Assembly (NCBI GenBank): GCA_022820645.1
Contig: JAJEFD010000016.1
Location: forward strand, 40,273 to 104,272
Direction of reading: 5' to 3'
Length of the DNA: 64,000 nucleotides
Source of the DNA: Dehalococcoidia bacterium
GTDB lineage: Bacteria; Chloroflexota; Dehalococcoidia; Lucifugimonadales; Australimonadaceae
Translations under genes and position numbers: made by a program
Notes under the pieces: model-generated
Told to the model about the DNA's origin: nothing
What the model saw: the letters and a program-made list of their open reading frames with translations, nothing else
Database searches by the model: none
Shown: piece after piece, positions 41,520 to 49,444 of the stretch
Layout of the letters: each line of letters starts with the position of its first letter
Numbering within the stretch: the first letter of the stretch is position 1

Positions 41520-42152
41520 TCACTGGATGTACTCCCGGACGGCCTCGCCATAGCGCTCGTCGAAGGCGTTCCGGAGGCGGTCGAAGAGCACACGGTACTC
41601 CGCGGAGTCGAGCGTGTCCGTGGTCATGATGACGGCGTCCTCGTGGTTGTCGGCGTAGTAGCGGCGCCGGATGCCGGCCTGGTGAAAGCCGTACTTGGTG
41701 TAGAGCGCTATGGCTGGCTCGTTGGAGACGCGCGCCTCGAGCGTCACGACCTGTGCGCCGCGCGCCATACCCATCTCGATCGCGCCGATGACCAGCAGCT
41801 CGCCGAGCCCGCGTCGCCGGTACTCCTCGCGCACGGCGATGGAGACGATGTGCGCCTCCCCCGCCATATGCCAGACACCCAGGAAGCCGGTCAATAGCCG
41901 CCGCTGCTCCGGCGGTTCCGGCTTGTTGCGGCGGAAGAGACGCCGGAGCGCGCCCTGTCTGCGCTCCACGGCGCGGTACTCCCCTTCCCGCACGCAGACG
42001 AGGTACTCCGCGGTGCGGTTCCGCATCTCGCGGCGGTAGTTGGTGGGAGGCCACAGGGTGGGGAACGCCTCGCGCTCCATCTCGGCGACCTGGTCGAGGT
42101 CGTCCCAGTCCATGGGGCGCAATGAGTAGGGGAGCACTGCTTCTCGGCGCAC
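41520..42152 (-). CDS. rimI: GNAT acetyltransferase, RimI-like
   Basis: The protein is about 210 residues if GTG 42152 is used; GTG 42137 is an alternative start and neither has a strong ribosome site. The N-terminal YSLRPMDWDDLDQVAEMERE is the usual RimI opening, IVSIAVREEYRRRGLGELL is the acetyl-CoA-binding motif A, and LEARVSNEPAIALYTKYGF is the RimI-specific end. It has an insertion of about 30 basic residues in the middle (RQGALRRLFRRNK). It should acetylate the N-terminus of ribosomal protein S18 or other proteins. It is divergent from the ABC exporter. Confidence 0.85.
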   Translation of the reverse strand: MRREAVLPYSLRPMDWDDLDQVAEMEREAFPTLWPPTNYRREMRNRTAEYLVCVREGEYRAVERRQGALRRLFRRNKPEPPEQRRLLTGFLGVWHMAGEAHIVSIAVREEYRRRGLGELLVIGAIEMGMARGAQVVTLEARVSNEPAIALYTKYGFHQAGIRRRYYADNHEDAVIMTTDTLDSAEYRVLFDRLRNAFDERYGEAVREYIQ

Positions 42153-42238
42153 GTCGTCAGAACCGCCTGTGGGAACGCCTCCGATTCTAGCATCTGCCGC
42201 ATGCAGGTGCGTCCGCGACACGCCGCAACCGCAGCGTC

Positions 42239-42267
42239 TTAACGAGTCCTTAAAGGTGGCGTATACT
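42239..42267 (+). promoter_or_regulatory. promoter of the ABC exporter operon
   Basis: TTAACG (42239-42244), a 17-base spacer and TATACT (42262-42267) form a good sigma-70-type promoter 40 bases before the exporter start. The -35 lies in an imperfect inverted repeat CTTAA..TTAAAG. Confidence 0.7.
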
Positions 42268-42306
42268 GGTCGGGATTCGTACCCTCGTTCCCGTCCCTGA
42301 AACTCG

Positions 42307-44097
42307 ATGCGAAGAATCCTCTGGCGCATAACGAAACTCGCCGCCCTGGAGAAGGGGCGGCTCATCATAGCCTGGGTTTCGCTCATCACCGCGTCAGTGC
42401 TCTTCCTCGCGGTGCCACGATTGGTCGGCAACGCGGTCGACGCCGCGGTCGGCGCCGGGGGACAGGGAGACAGCGGCAATCTCGTGCGGCTGGGCCTGCT
42501 CGTCATCGGCGTCATCGCCGCGCGGAGCGTCTTCAACTACGGCAACCTCTACATGGCGGAGGCCGTCTCCCAACGCGTCGCCTACCGCATCCGCAATCTG
42601 CTGTACGACAAGCTGCAGCACCTCAGTTTCGCGTTCCACGACCGGGAGCACACGGGCAACCTGATGTCCAAGTCCACGGTTGACGTGGAGATGACGCGGA
42701 TGTTCGTGAGCATGGGGCTCATCCGGGCGGGGCAGATAGTCCTGTTTACCGCAGGCTCCGCAACGATGATGCTGCTGACGGACCTCCCGCTCGCGCTCAT
42801 CAGCCTTTCGTTCGCTCCCATCATCGCCGCTCGCGCCATCTGGGCGAGCAGGCGGATGCGCCACATGTGGCTCCAGACGCAGATAGAGATGGGCAAGCTC
42901 ACCACCGTGCTGCAGGAGAACCTCTCCGGCCAGCGCGTCGTCAAAGCGTTCGGCGCGGAGGACCACGAGGAGCGTAAGTTCCGGAGCCAGAACGACGAAG
43001 TCTTCAACCGCACGTTCGAGGTGCAGAAGGCGCAGTCGTTCAACACCTCGCTCATGCAGATAGTCTTCTGGAGCGCCTCCGGCGTGATCCTCTGGTTCGG
43101 CGGGAGAGCCGTCATAGAAGGGCGTATGACGCCGGGTGAGTTGACCGAGTTCTTCCTCTACATCAGCCTCCTCGTGCAGCCCATCCGCATGCTCGGCTTC
43201 CTCGTCAACACGTTCGCCCGGGCGGCGTCCGCCGGCGAGCGGGTCTTCGCGGTGCTCGACGCCGACTCACCGGTCCGGGACCTGCCGGAGGCTGCGCCCA
43301 TCGGCGAGGTGCGCGGCCACGTGCGGTTCGAGAACGTCTCGTTCGCCTACACCAACCGCGACGCGGTGCGGAACGTCTCATTCGAGGCGGAACCGGGGCA
43401 GGTGACCGCTCTCATGGGCGCGCCGGGTTCCGGAAAGACGACGCTGATGAGCCTGCTCGCGCGCTTCTACGACCCGGACGCCGGGCGCGTCACCATAGAC
43501 GGCAAGGACATCCGGGAATGCCAGCTCGCCTCGCTCCGGTCGGCCATCGGCATCGTGCAGCAGGACGTCTTCCTGTTCAGCGCGACGGTGGCGGAGAACA
43601 TCGCCTACGGACGTGAGGACGCGACGATGGACGACATCATCGCCGCGGCCAGGACCGCCCAGATCCACGACGAGATCATGGCGCTGCCGGAAGGCTACGA
43701 GACGGTTATCGGCGAACGGGGCGTCTCGCTTTCCGGCGGCCAGCGGCAGCGGCTCTCCATCGCGCGGACGCTGGCGCTCGACCCGCCGATACTCGTCCTC
43801 GACGATTCAACGTCGAGCGTCGACGCGGGCACGGAGTCGCGTATCCAGGATGCGATGGCTGAGGTGGTGAAGGACCGGACGACGTTCATCATCGCCCACC
43901 GGCTCTCGTCCATCCAGCACGCCGGGCTCGTCATCGTGATGCAGAACGGCGAGATTGGCGAGATGGGGACGCCCGACGAGTTGATCGAGTCCGGCGGGCT
44001 GTTCACCCACGTTACGGAGTTGCAGTACGCCACCAGCCTGAACGGCGTCGCCGCCGTGCGCATGGGCTCGCCCGCGCAGAGGAGCGCCGCGCCATGA
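42307..44097 (+). CDS. ABC exporter half-transporter, subunit with degenerate Walker B
   Basis: The 596-residue protein has a six-span type-I exporter membrane domain (residues 15-320) fused to an ATPase domain. Walker A is GAPGSGKTT at residues 371-379, the signature is LSGGQ at 475-479, and Walker B ends LVLDDSTSSVD, with Asp in place of the catalytic Glu. In heterodimeric exporters one subunit normally carries such a degenerate site, and the next gene supplies the other half with a four-base overlap. Drugs, lipids or peptides are the usual cargo; the substrate here is unknown. The upstream promoter at 42239-42267 should drive both genes. Confidence 0.95.
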   Translation: MRRILWRITKLAALEKGRLIIAWVSLITASVLFLAVPRLVGNAVDAAVGAGGQGDSGNLVRLGLLVIGVIAARSVFNYGNLYMAEAVSQRVAYRIRNLLYDKLQHLSFAFHDREHTGNLMSKSTVDVEMTRMFVSMGLIRAGQIVLFTAGSATMMLLTDLPLALISLSFAPIIAARAIWASRRMRHMWLQTQIEMGKLTTVLQENLSGQRVVKAFGAEDHEERKFRSQNDEVFNRTFEVQKAQSFNTSLMQIVFWSASGVILWFGGRAVIEGRMTPGELTEFFLYISLLVQPIRMLGFLVNTFARAASAGERVFAVLDADSPVRDLPEAAPIGEVRGHVRFENVSFAYTNRDAVRNVSFEAEPGQVTALMGAPGSGKTTLMSLLARFYDPDAGRVTIDGKDIRECQLASLRSAIGIVQQDVFLFSATVAENIAYGREDATMDDIIAAARTAQIHDEIMALPEGYETVIGERGVSLSGGQRQRLSIARTLALDPPILVLDDSTSSVDAGTESRIQDAMAEVVKDRTTFIIAHRLSSIQHAGLVIVMQNGEIGEMGTPDELIESGGLFTHVTELQYATSLNGVAAVRMGSPAQRSAAP

Positions 44098-45971
44098 TGA
44101 TGAACACGGGCGGCGGCCACTGGGTGATGCGCGGCCAGCAGGGCGACATCGACGAGGATGGCACGAAGCTGTACGACCAGCGTGTCATCCTCCGCCTGCT
44201 CAGCTACGTGGTGCCGTACAAGTTCCCGGTTTTCCTCGCCATGATGGCGGTGGTCGTCTACACCGGAGCGACGGTTGCGATACCGCTCATCATCGCCATA
44301 GGGATAGACCGTTACATCGAGAACGGCGACCTTTCAGGTCTCAACACGCTCGCCGTCTGGTTCGGTGTGGTGCTGGTGGTGCACTACGCCGCGAACTACG
44401 CGCACCAGGTGCTGCTGGCGCGCGTGAGCCAGCACGTCATCTACGACCTGCGGAACGACCTCTTCAAGCATCTCCAGGACCTGCCGATGTCGTTCCACAA
44501 CCGGCACAAGGTCGGGTCCGTGATGTCCCGCGCCCAGAACGACGTCTACCAGTTGCAGGAGTTCCTGGACATCGTGGTGCTGAGCATCGGCGACCTGCTG
44601 AGCCTCAGCGGCATCATCGCGTTCATGCTGGTCAGGGACTGGCAGCTGTCCCTGCTCTCGTTCGCCAGCCTGCCCGTCCTGATGGTCATCATCTGGGTGT
44701 GGCAGAGACACGCCCGCCCGGCATTCCTGCGCGTCCGCGTCGCCATCTCGCAGGTGAACGCGTCGCTCGCGGAGAACCTGGACGGCGTGCGCGTCGTGCA
44801 GAGCATGAACCGCCAGCGGACGAACATGCTGGCGTTCGACGACCTGAACGACCACCACCTGCAAACGAACCTGCGCGCCCAGCGGCTCGCCTCCTCGCTC
44901 ATGCCGGTGGTGGAGATGTTCATGTCGTTCAGCCTCGCGGCGACCATCATCTTCGGCGGCAGGCTCGTGCTCGGCGGGGCGCTGGGCGCCGGCCAGCTCG
45001 TGCAGTTCACGCTCTACATCCAGCGCTTCTACGACCCGATCCGCAGCCTGACGATGCAGTTCACGCAGCTGCAGCGCGCGATGGCGTCCGGCGCGCGCAT
45101 CTTCGACCTGCTGGACACGGAGCCGGACCTCGTCGACGCGCCGGATGCGGTGCCGATGCCGCAGATACAGGGCGCGATACGGTACGAGAACGTGTCGTTC
45201 GAGTACGAGCCGGGCAAGGAAGTGCTCTCGAACGTGAACCTGGACGTGCAGCCCGGCGAGACGATCGCGTTCGTCGGACGCACCGGCGCAGGCAAGACGA
45301 CGATGGCCGCGCTCGTCTCCCGCTTCTACGACGTGGTCGGCGGGCGCATCACGATCGACGGCCACGACGTGCGGGACGTGACCCGCGAGTCGCTCGCAAA
45401 GCAGATGGGTATCGTGCTGCAGGAGCCGTTCCAGTTCTCCGGCACCATCATGGAGAACATCCGCTACAACCACCCGGAGGCGAGCGACGAGACGGTGTAC
45501 GAGGCCGCGAAGGCCGTCGGCCTGCACGACCACATCGCGAGCCTGCGGGACGGCTACGAAACGATGATGGAGGAGCGCGGCGGCAACATGAGCCTTGGCC
45601 AGCGCCAGCTCGTCAGCTTCGCCCGCGCCCTCGTCGCGGACCCGCGCATCATCGTGCTCGACGAGGCGACAGCAAGCGTCGACACCCAGACCGAGCAGCT
45701 GATCCAGCAGGCGATAGGCAGGATGCTCCACGGTCGGACGGCTATCGTCATCGCTCACCGGCTCTCCACCATCCGCAACGCGGACAAGATCGTGGTGATG
45801 GAGAAGGGCCGCATCGTGGAACTCGGCAACCACGACGAACTGGTCGCGCTCGGCGGGCTGTACGCGAAGCAGTACGAGTTGCACGCGCGCCTCGCTGCGT
45901 CAGGCGCCAAGCGGGACTACGCTCCCACCAACGAGTTCGACGACGAAGTCCCCGGCCTCGCACCTGCGTGA
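44094..45971 (+). CDS. ABC exporter half-transporter, subunit with canonical Walker B
   Basis: The 625-residue protein is the partner of the preceding gene. It has a soluble N-terminal stretch of about 40 residues, six membrane spans and an ATPase domain with Walker A GRTGAGKTT, an altered signature MSLGQ (Leu for the first Gly of SGGQ) and a canonical Walker B IIVLDEATASVD. The intact ATP site of the pair is thus formed by this Walker box with the LSGGQ of the partner, and the other site is degenerate. The ATGA overlap at 44094-44097 indicates coupled translation. The C-terminus ends in a short polar tail. Confidence 0.95.
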   Translation: MMMNTGGGHWVMRGQQGDIDEDGTKLYDQRVILRLLSYVVPYKFPVFLAMMAVVVYTGATVAIPLIIAIGIDRYIENGDLSGLNTLAVWFGVVLVVHYAANYAHQVLLARVSQHVIYDLRNDLFKHLQDLPMSFHNRHKVGSVMSRAQNDVYQLQEFLDIVVLSIGDLLSLSGIIAFMLVRDWQLSLLSFASLPVLMVIIWVWQRHARPAFLRVRVAISQVNASLAENLDGVRVVQSMNRQRTNMLAFDDLNDHHLQTNLRAQRLASSLMPVVEMFMSFSLAATIIFGGRLVLGGALGAGQLVQFTLYIQRFYDPIRSLTMQFTQLQRAMASGARIFDLLDTEPDLVDAPDAVPMPQIQGAIRYENVSFEYEPGKEVLSNVNLDVQPGETIAFVGRTGAGKTTMAALVSRFYDVVGGRITIDGHDVRDVTRESLAKQMGIVLQEPFQFSGTIMENIRYNHPEASDETVYEAAKAVGLHDHIASLRDGYETMMEERGGNMSLGQRQLVSFARALVADPRIIVLDEATASVDTQTEQLIQQAIGRMLHGRTAIVIAHRLSTIRNADKIVVMEKGRIVELGNHDELVALGGLYAKQYELHARLAASGAKRDYAPTNEFDDEVPGLAPA

Positions 45972-45987
45972 GGATAATGGGCAGGCC

Positions 45988-46197
45988 ATGAAACCAGTAG
46001 TGAAGTACTTCGACGAGACCGACACTTTGTCGGTTGACCTGGCAAGCCGCCCCGCTGCTGAGGCAGAGGAAATCGCCGAAGACGTCATCGTTGATTTCGA
46101 CACCGATGGCAAGGTGGTCGGTTTCACGATTGAACATGCCAGCCAACTGCTCGGTCCGGCCCTCGCCGGCAAGCGTGCAGCCCAAGCGCGGCCATAG
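45988..46197 (+). CDS. DUF2283-family small protein
   Basis: The 69-residue protein fits the DUF2283 pattern: YFDETDTLSVDLASRP followed by EDVIVDFDTDGKVVGFTIEHAS. These small beta-rich proteins are often found in pairs with toxin-like or uncharacterised partners; their function is unknown. It lies 16 bp behind the ABC exporter and directly before an amidase, with no toxin-like gene adjacent. A weak GGCAGG ribosome site precedes the ATG. Confidence 0.8.
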   Translation: MKPVVKYFDETDTLSVDLASRPAAEAEEIAEDVIVDFDTDGKVVGFTIEHASQLLGPALAGKRAAQARP

Positions 46198-46201
46198 CTC
46201 G

Positions 46202-47548
46202 GTGGCTGAACCCTACGAACTCACCCTCACACAGGCCGCCGCCGAGATCGCGGCGCGGCGGCTCTCATCCGTTGAACTGACCGAGTCGCTGCTCGCGCGC
46301 ATCGAGGCGCTGGAGCCGCGGCTGCAGGCCTGGGCGACGCTCCTGCCGGAGCAGGCGCTCGCTGCCGCCCGCGCCGCCGACACCGCACCCGCTGGCTCGC
46401 GAGGCCCGCTCGCGGGCGTCCCTTACGGCGCGAAAGACATCTTCGACACCGCGGGCATCCGCACGGCGGCGGGCTCGAAGATATGGGCCGAGCGCGTGCC
46501 TGACACCGACGCTGCGCCCATAGCCCTCGCGCGCAACGCGGGCGCGGTGCTGCTCGGCAAACTGCACACCACCGAGTTCGCCGATGGCGACCCGGCGCCG
46601 TGCTTCAACCCCTGGAACGCCGAGCACACGCCCGGAGGCTCCAGCACCGGCTCCGGCGTCGCAGTCGCGGCGCGTATGGTCCCGTGGGCGTTCGGCTCGC
46701 AGACCGTCGGCTCCGTACTGCGCCCCGCCTCGTACAACGGCGTCGTCGGCTTCAAACCGACGTTCGGACGCATCCCACGCCTCGGCGTCGTGCCGATGGC
46801 CACGTCGTTCGACCACGTCGGTGTGCTCGTGCGGAGCGTCGAGGACGTCGCGCTGCTGCTGAGCGTGCTCGCCGTGCACGACCCGGATGACCCGTACTGC
46901 GCCGACGTTCCGGCTGACAACTACGTCGCCGCGGTGAGTGGCCACCTGCCCGCGCCGCGACTCGGCCTCGTGCGGGGCTGGTTCGCGAACGAGGCGGACG
47001 CGGAGACGCGTCTCCTGATGGAGGAGACGGCGCAGGAGCTCGCGAACGCGGGCGCCGTCGTGGAGGAGATCGACCCCGGCGTGGACTTCGCGCGCTCCTA
47101 CGCCTCGCACCGCATCATGCAGGAGTCGGAGATGGCCGTCTGGCACACGCCGCTCTACGTCGGCAACGAGGAGCTCTACGGGCCGAAGATCACCGTCTAC
47201 TTGGAGAACGGCTTCTCCCACACGGCGCGGGACTACGTTGCGGCATCGGACTACCGCCGCGAGGTTCAGCGGCTGACCGCCGACGCGATGGAGCAGGTCG
47301 ATGCCCTCATCATGCCGACCGCGTCCGGCCCGGCGCCCCGCGACCGCACGCAGACCGGCGACACGCGCTTCCAGAGTCCGTGGAGCTACACCGGCTTCCC
47401 CAGCATCTCGGTGCCCACCGGGCTCGCCAGCGACGGCCTGCCGCTCGGCGCGCAACTCGCCTGCGGCCCCTTCCGGGAGGCGCAACTCCTGCGCGCTGCC
47501 GCATGGGTCGAGCAGGCCCTCGGCGTCGAACTCAACCCTCCGCTCTAG
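46202..47548 (+). CDS. amidase signature family hydrolase
   Basis: The 448-residue protein is an amidase-signature enzyme. The catalytic Lys lies in GVPYGAKDIFDTAG near residue 82, the cis-Ser in TPGGSSTGSGVAVAA near 150, and the nucleophile Ser in QTVGSVLRPASYNGV near 175, giving the Ser-cisSer-Lys triad. GFKPTFGRIPRLG follows as usual. The start is taken as GTG 46202, five bases behind the DUF2283 stop; the longer frame would overlap that gene. It may hydrolyse aryl or alkyl amides; the gene is not next to gatC or gatB, so a role in tRNA amidation is unlikely. Confidence 0.9.
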   Translation: MAEPYELTLTQAAAEIAARRLSSVELTESLLARIEALEPRLQAWATLLPEQALAAARAADTAPAGSRGPLAGVPYGAKDIFDTAGIRTAAGSKIWAERVPDTDAAPIALARNAGAVLLGKLHTTEFADGDPAPCFNPWNAEHTPGGSSTGSGVAVAARMVPWAFGSQTVGSVLRPASYNGVVGFKPTFGRIPRLGVVPMATSFDHVGVLVRSVEDVALLLSVLAVHDPDDPYCADVPADNYVAAVSGHLPAPRLGLVRGWFANEADAETRLLMEETAQELANAGAVVEEIDPGVDFARSYASHRIMQESEMAVWHTPLYVGNEELYGPKITVYLENGFSHTARDYVAASDYRREVQRLTADAMEQVDALIMPTASGPAPRDRTQTGDTRFQSPWSYTGFPSISVPTGLASDGLPLGAQLACGPFREAQLLRAAAWVEQALGVELNPPL

Positions 47549-47630
47549 CAACTCCGTCATACCAGCGAAGGCTGGTATCCAGAGAGCGGCGCAGAGAGCC
47601 GGTCAAAGAGGGGGGTGTGGTGATCGGAAC
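47549..47630. repeat. palindromic repeat between convergent genes
   Basis: ATACCAGC (47559-47566) and GCTGGTAT (47571-47578) form an 8-bp stem with a 4-base loop, flanked by CGTC and CCAG like the repeats at 18107 and 38114. It sits between the convergent amidase and small basic protein genes and may serve as a bidirectional end. Confidence 0.6.
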
Positions 47631-47765
47631 CTAGCGGACGCGCTTGGTGAACCCGAACCGGACGCGCTTGCCGTTGCGCGTCTCGTCCTTCTTGCTCACC
47701 CGCGCGACGAACTGCTCGGTCGTCTCGGCGGGCTTCTCTTTCTTCGCTTTCTTGATGCGGGGCAT
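47631..47765 (-). CDS. small highly basic protein of unknown function
   Basis: A 44-codon frame encodes a protein starting MPRIKKAKKEKPAETTEQF and ending FGFTKRVR, with 15 Lys or Arg. The strongly biased, uninterrupted composition with an amphipathic pattern is unlike random GC-rich sequence. It recalls small ribosome- or nucleic-acid-associated proteins, but I recognise no family. No clear ribosome site precedes the ATG. It lies nine bases behind the histidine phosphatase gene and may be the last gene of that operon. Confidence 0.55.
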   Translation of the reverse strand: MPRIKKAKKEKPAETTEQFVARVSKKDETRNGKRVRFGFTKRVR

Positions 47766-47774
47766 GGCTACTCG

Positions 47775-48440
47775 CTACTGGGTGAGGTGTGCGTGAGAGA
47801 GTATACCAGCACCGCCTTCGGCCCGAGGAACGTCCAGGTGTCCGGCGTCGCTCCACGCGAACAGCGCGGTGCGCCCATCGTCCCGCCTGCGAACGCGAGA
47901 GATGCTCGCGGAGCGCAGTCCGCTGAGCGACCAGAACGTCTCGTCCGGCAGGCCGAGCATCCGCACGGCGAGTGCGCGGAACGCCGCGCCGTGGCCGACA
48001 ACGAGCACGTCGTCGTTGGAGTGGCGCTCCTGCAGCATGTCGGCGAACGCCCCCAGCCGGTCCAGCATCTGGCGGTACGACTCGCCGCCGGGCGGTGCGA
48101 AGTCGAGGTTCCGCTCGTTCTGCACTGCCCTCACTCCCTCGTCCATCTCCGTCCACGTCTTGCCTTCCAGCGTGCCGAAGGAGACCTCGCGAAGGCGCTC
48201 GTCGAAGACGATCTCGTACGGGCCGGTGTTGCTGGCAGCGACGATGATCTCCGCCGTCTCGCGGGCGCGGATGAGATCGCTGGAGTAGACCGCACCGAAC
48301 CGGGTGTCAGCGAGACGCCGGCCTGTCAGCGCTGCCTGCTCCCGGCCAACGTCGTGCAGGGGAACGTCCGTGTGGCCCTGGACTCGCCGCTCCGCGTTCC
48401 ACTGCGTCTCGCCGTGGCGGATGAGGAACCAGTCATTCAT
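47775..48440 (-). CDS. histidine phosphatase (phosphoglycerate-mutase-like)
   Basis: The 221-residue protein starts MNDWFLIRHGETQWNAERRVQ with the catalytic His9, followed by YSSDLIRARETAEIIVAA near residue 52, GGESYRQMLDRL near 117 and VLVVGHGAAFRAL near 145 with the second His. It is longer than the paralog at 40834 and closer to typical CobC/GpmB-type phosphatases. Its ATG shares one base with the stop of the aldo/keto reductase gene (TGATG), so the two are coupled. The frame stays open far upstream inside the reductase, but that part is not real. The substrate is unknown. Confidence 0.92.
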   Translation of the reverse strand: MNDWFLIRHGETQWNAERRVQGHTDVPLHDVGREQAALTGRRLADTRFGAVYSSDLIRARETAEIIVAASNTGPYEIVFDERLREVSFGTLEGKTWTEMDEGVRAVQNERNLDFAPPGGESYRQMLDRLGAFADMLQERHSNDDVLVVGHGAAFRALAVRMLGLPDETFWSLSGLRSASISRVRRRDDGRTALFAWSDAGHLDVPRAEGGAGILSHAHLTQ

Positions 48441-49432
48441 CACGGGACGTCCGGGCGGGGAGGAGGGGTGGCGCTGTCGATGATGGCGTTGCGGCCCTCC
48501 CACCACGAGGTGAGCGCGTTCAGCTCGTCCATGTCCTCGGCGGTCAACTTCCAGTCCGCGCCCTTGACGTTCGCCTCGACGTGCTCCGGACGGTCGAACC
48601 CCGTGAGGGCGAGCACGACCTCCGGATGCGCGATGACCCACGCAAGCGCGAGCTCCGTGACGGTGTGGCCCCGCTCTCCGGCGAACGATTCGAGCATCGG
48701 AACGAGGCGATCGACACGCTCGGAGCGGAGGCGTGTCACGATGCCGGTGGGCACCTTCGCGGCGCGGCTCCCCTCCGGCGGCGGTTCTCCGGGCCGGTAC
48801 GTGCCGGTGAGCCAGCCGCCGCCCAGCGGAAAGTACGCAAGGAGCGACCTGCCGTATGCACGGCAGAACGGGATCAGCTCGATTTCGGCGTGGCGGTAGA
48901 GGAGGCTGTAGTGGTTCTGGGTGGACTGGAACTCGGCCATGCCGTTGGCGCGGGAGGTCTCGATCTCCTCCAACCAGCGCCACGATGCAGTGTTGCAGTT
49001 GCCGATGTAGCGCACCTTGCCCTGCCGGACAAGATCGTCCAACGGCCCAAGCAGCTCTTCGTGCGGCACCTCCGGTGTCGAGTAGTGCACCTGGAAGAGA
49101 TCGATGTGGTCCGTGTGCAGTTTGCGCAGCGCCTCCTCGCACCGGGCGAAGATGCGGTCGCGCGGGGTCTGGTCGCCGAGGTCGCGCAGGTTGAACTTGG
49201 TGGAGAGGTAGATGGCGTCTCGCTTGCCAACGAGTGCATTGCCGAGGAAGTCCTCGCTCTGGCCGCCGCCATAGACGTCCGACGTGTCGAAGAAGTTGAT
49301 GCCACAGTCGATGGCGCGATGCACGACGGCGGTCGTCTCGTCCTGACCGAGCAGCGGCGGGCCGAACGGGTAGCCACCTGCGCCGATGACCGATACGTCC
49401 ATGTCCGTGCCGCCTAGCCGCCGGTACTCCAT
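48440..49432 (-). CDS. aldo/keto reductase
   Basis: The 330-residue protein is an NADPH-dependent TIM-barrel reductase. The tetrad is visible: Asp in FFDTSDVYGG near residue 48, Tyr five residues on, Lys in LSTKFN near 78 and His in LFQVHYSTPE near 115. GNCNTASWRWLEE and SLLAYFPLGGGWLTGTY follow in the usual places. It lies 12 bp downstream of the EutA-like gene and overlaps the phosphatase by one base, so it is the middle gene of a three- or four-gene operon. It could reduce an aldehyde formed by the unknown EutA-linked pathway. Confidence 0.93.
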   Translation of the reverse strand: MEYRRLGGTDMDVSVIGAGGYPFGPPLLGQDETTAVVHRAIDCGINFFDTSDVYGGGQSEDFLGNALVGKRDAIYLSTKFNLRDLGDQTPRDRIFARCEEALRKLHTDHIDLFQVHYSTPEVPHEELLGPLDDLVRQGKVRYIGNCNTASWRWLEEIETSRANGMAEFQSTQNHYSLLYRHAEIELIPFCRAYGRSLLAYFPLGGGWLTGTYRPGEPPPEGSRAAKVPTGIVTRLRSERVDRLVPMLESFAGERGHTVTELALAWVIAHPEVVLALTGFDRPEHVEANVKGADWKLTAEDMDELNALTSWWEGRNAIIDSATPPPRPDVP

Positions 49433-49444
49433 GAGCCCTCCCTC

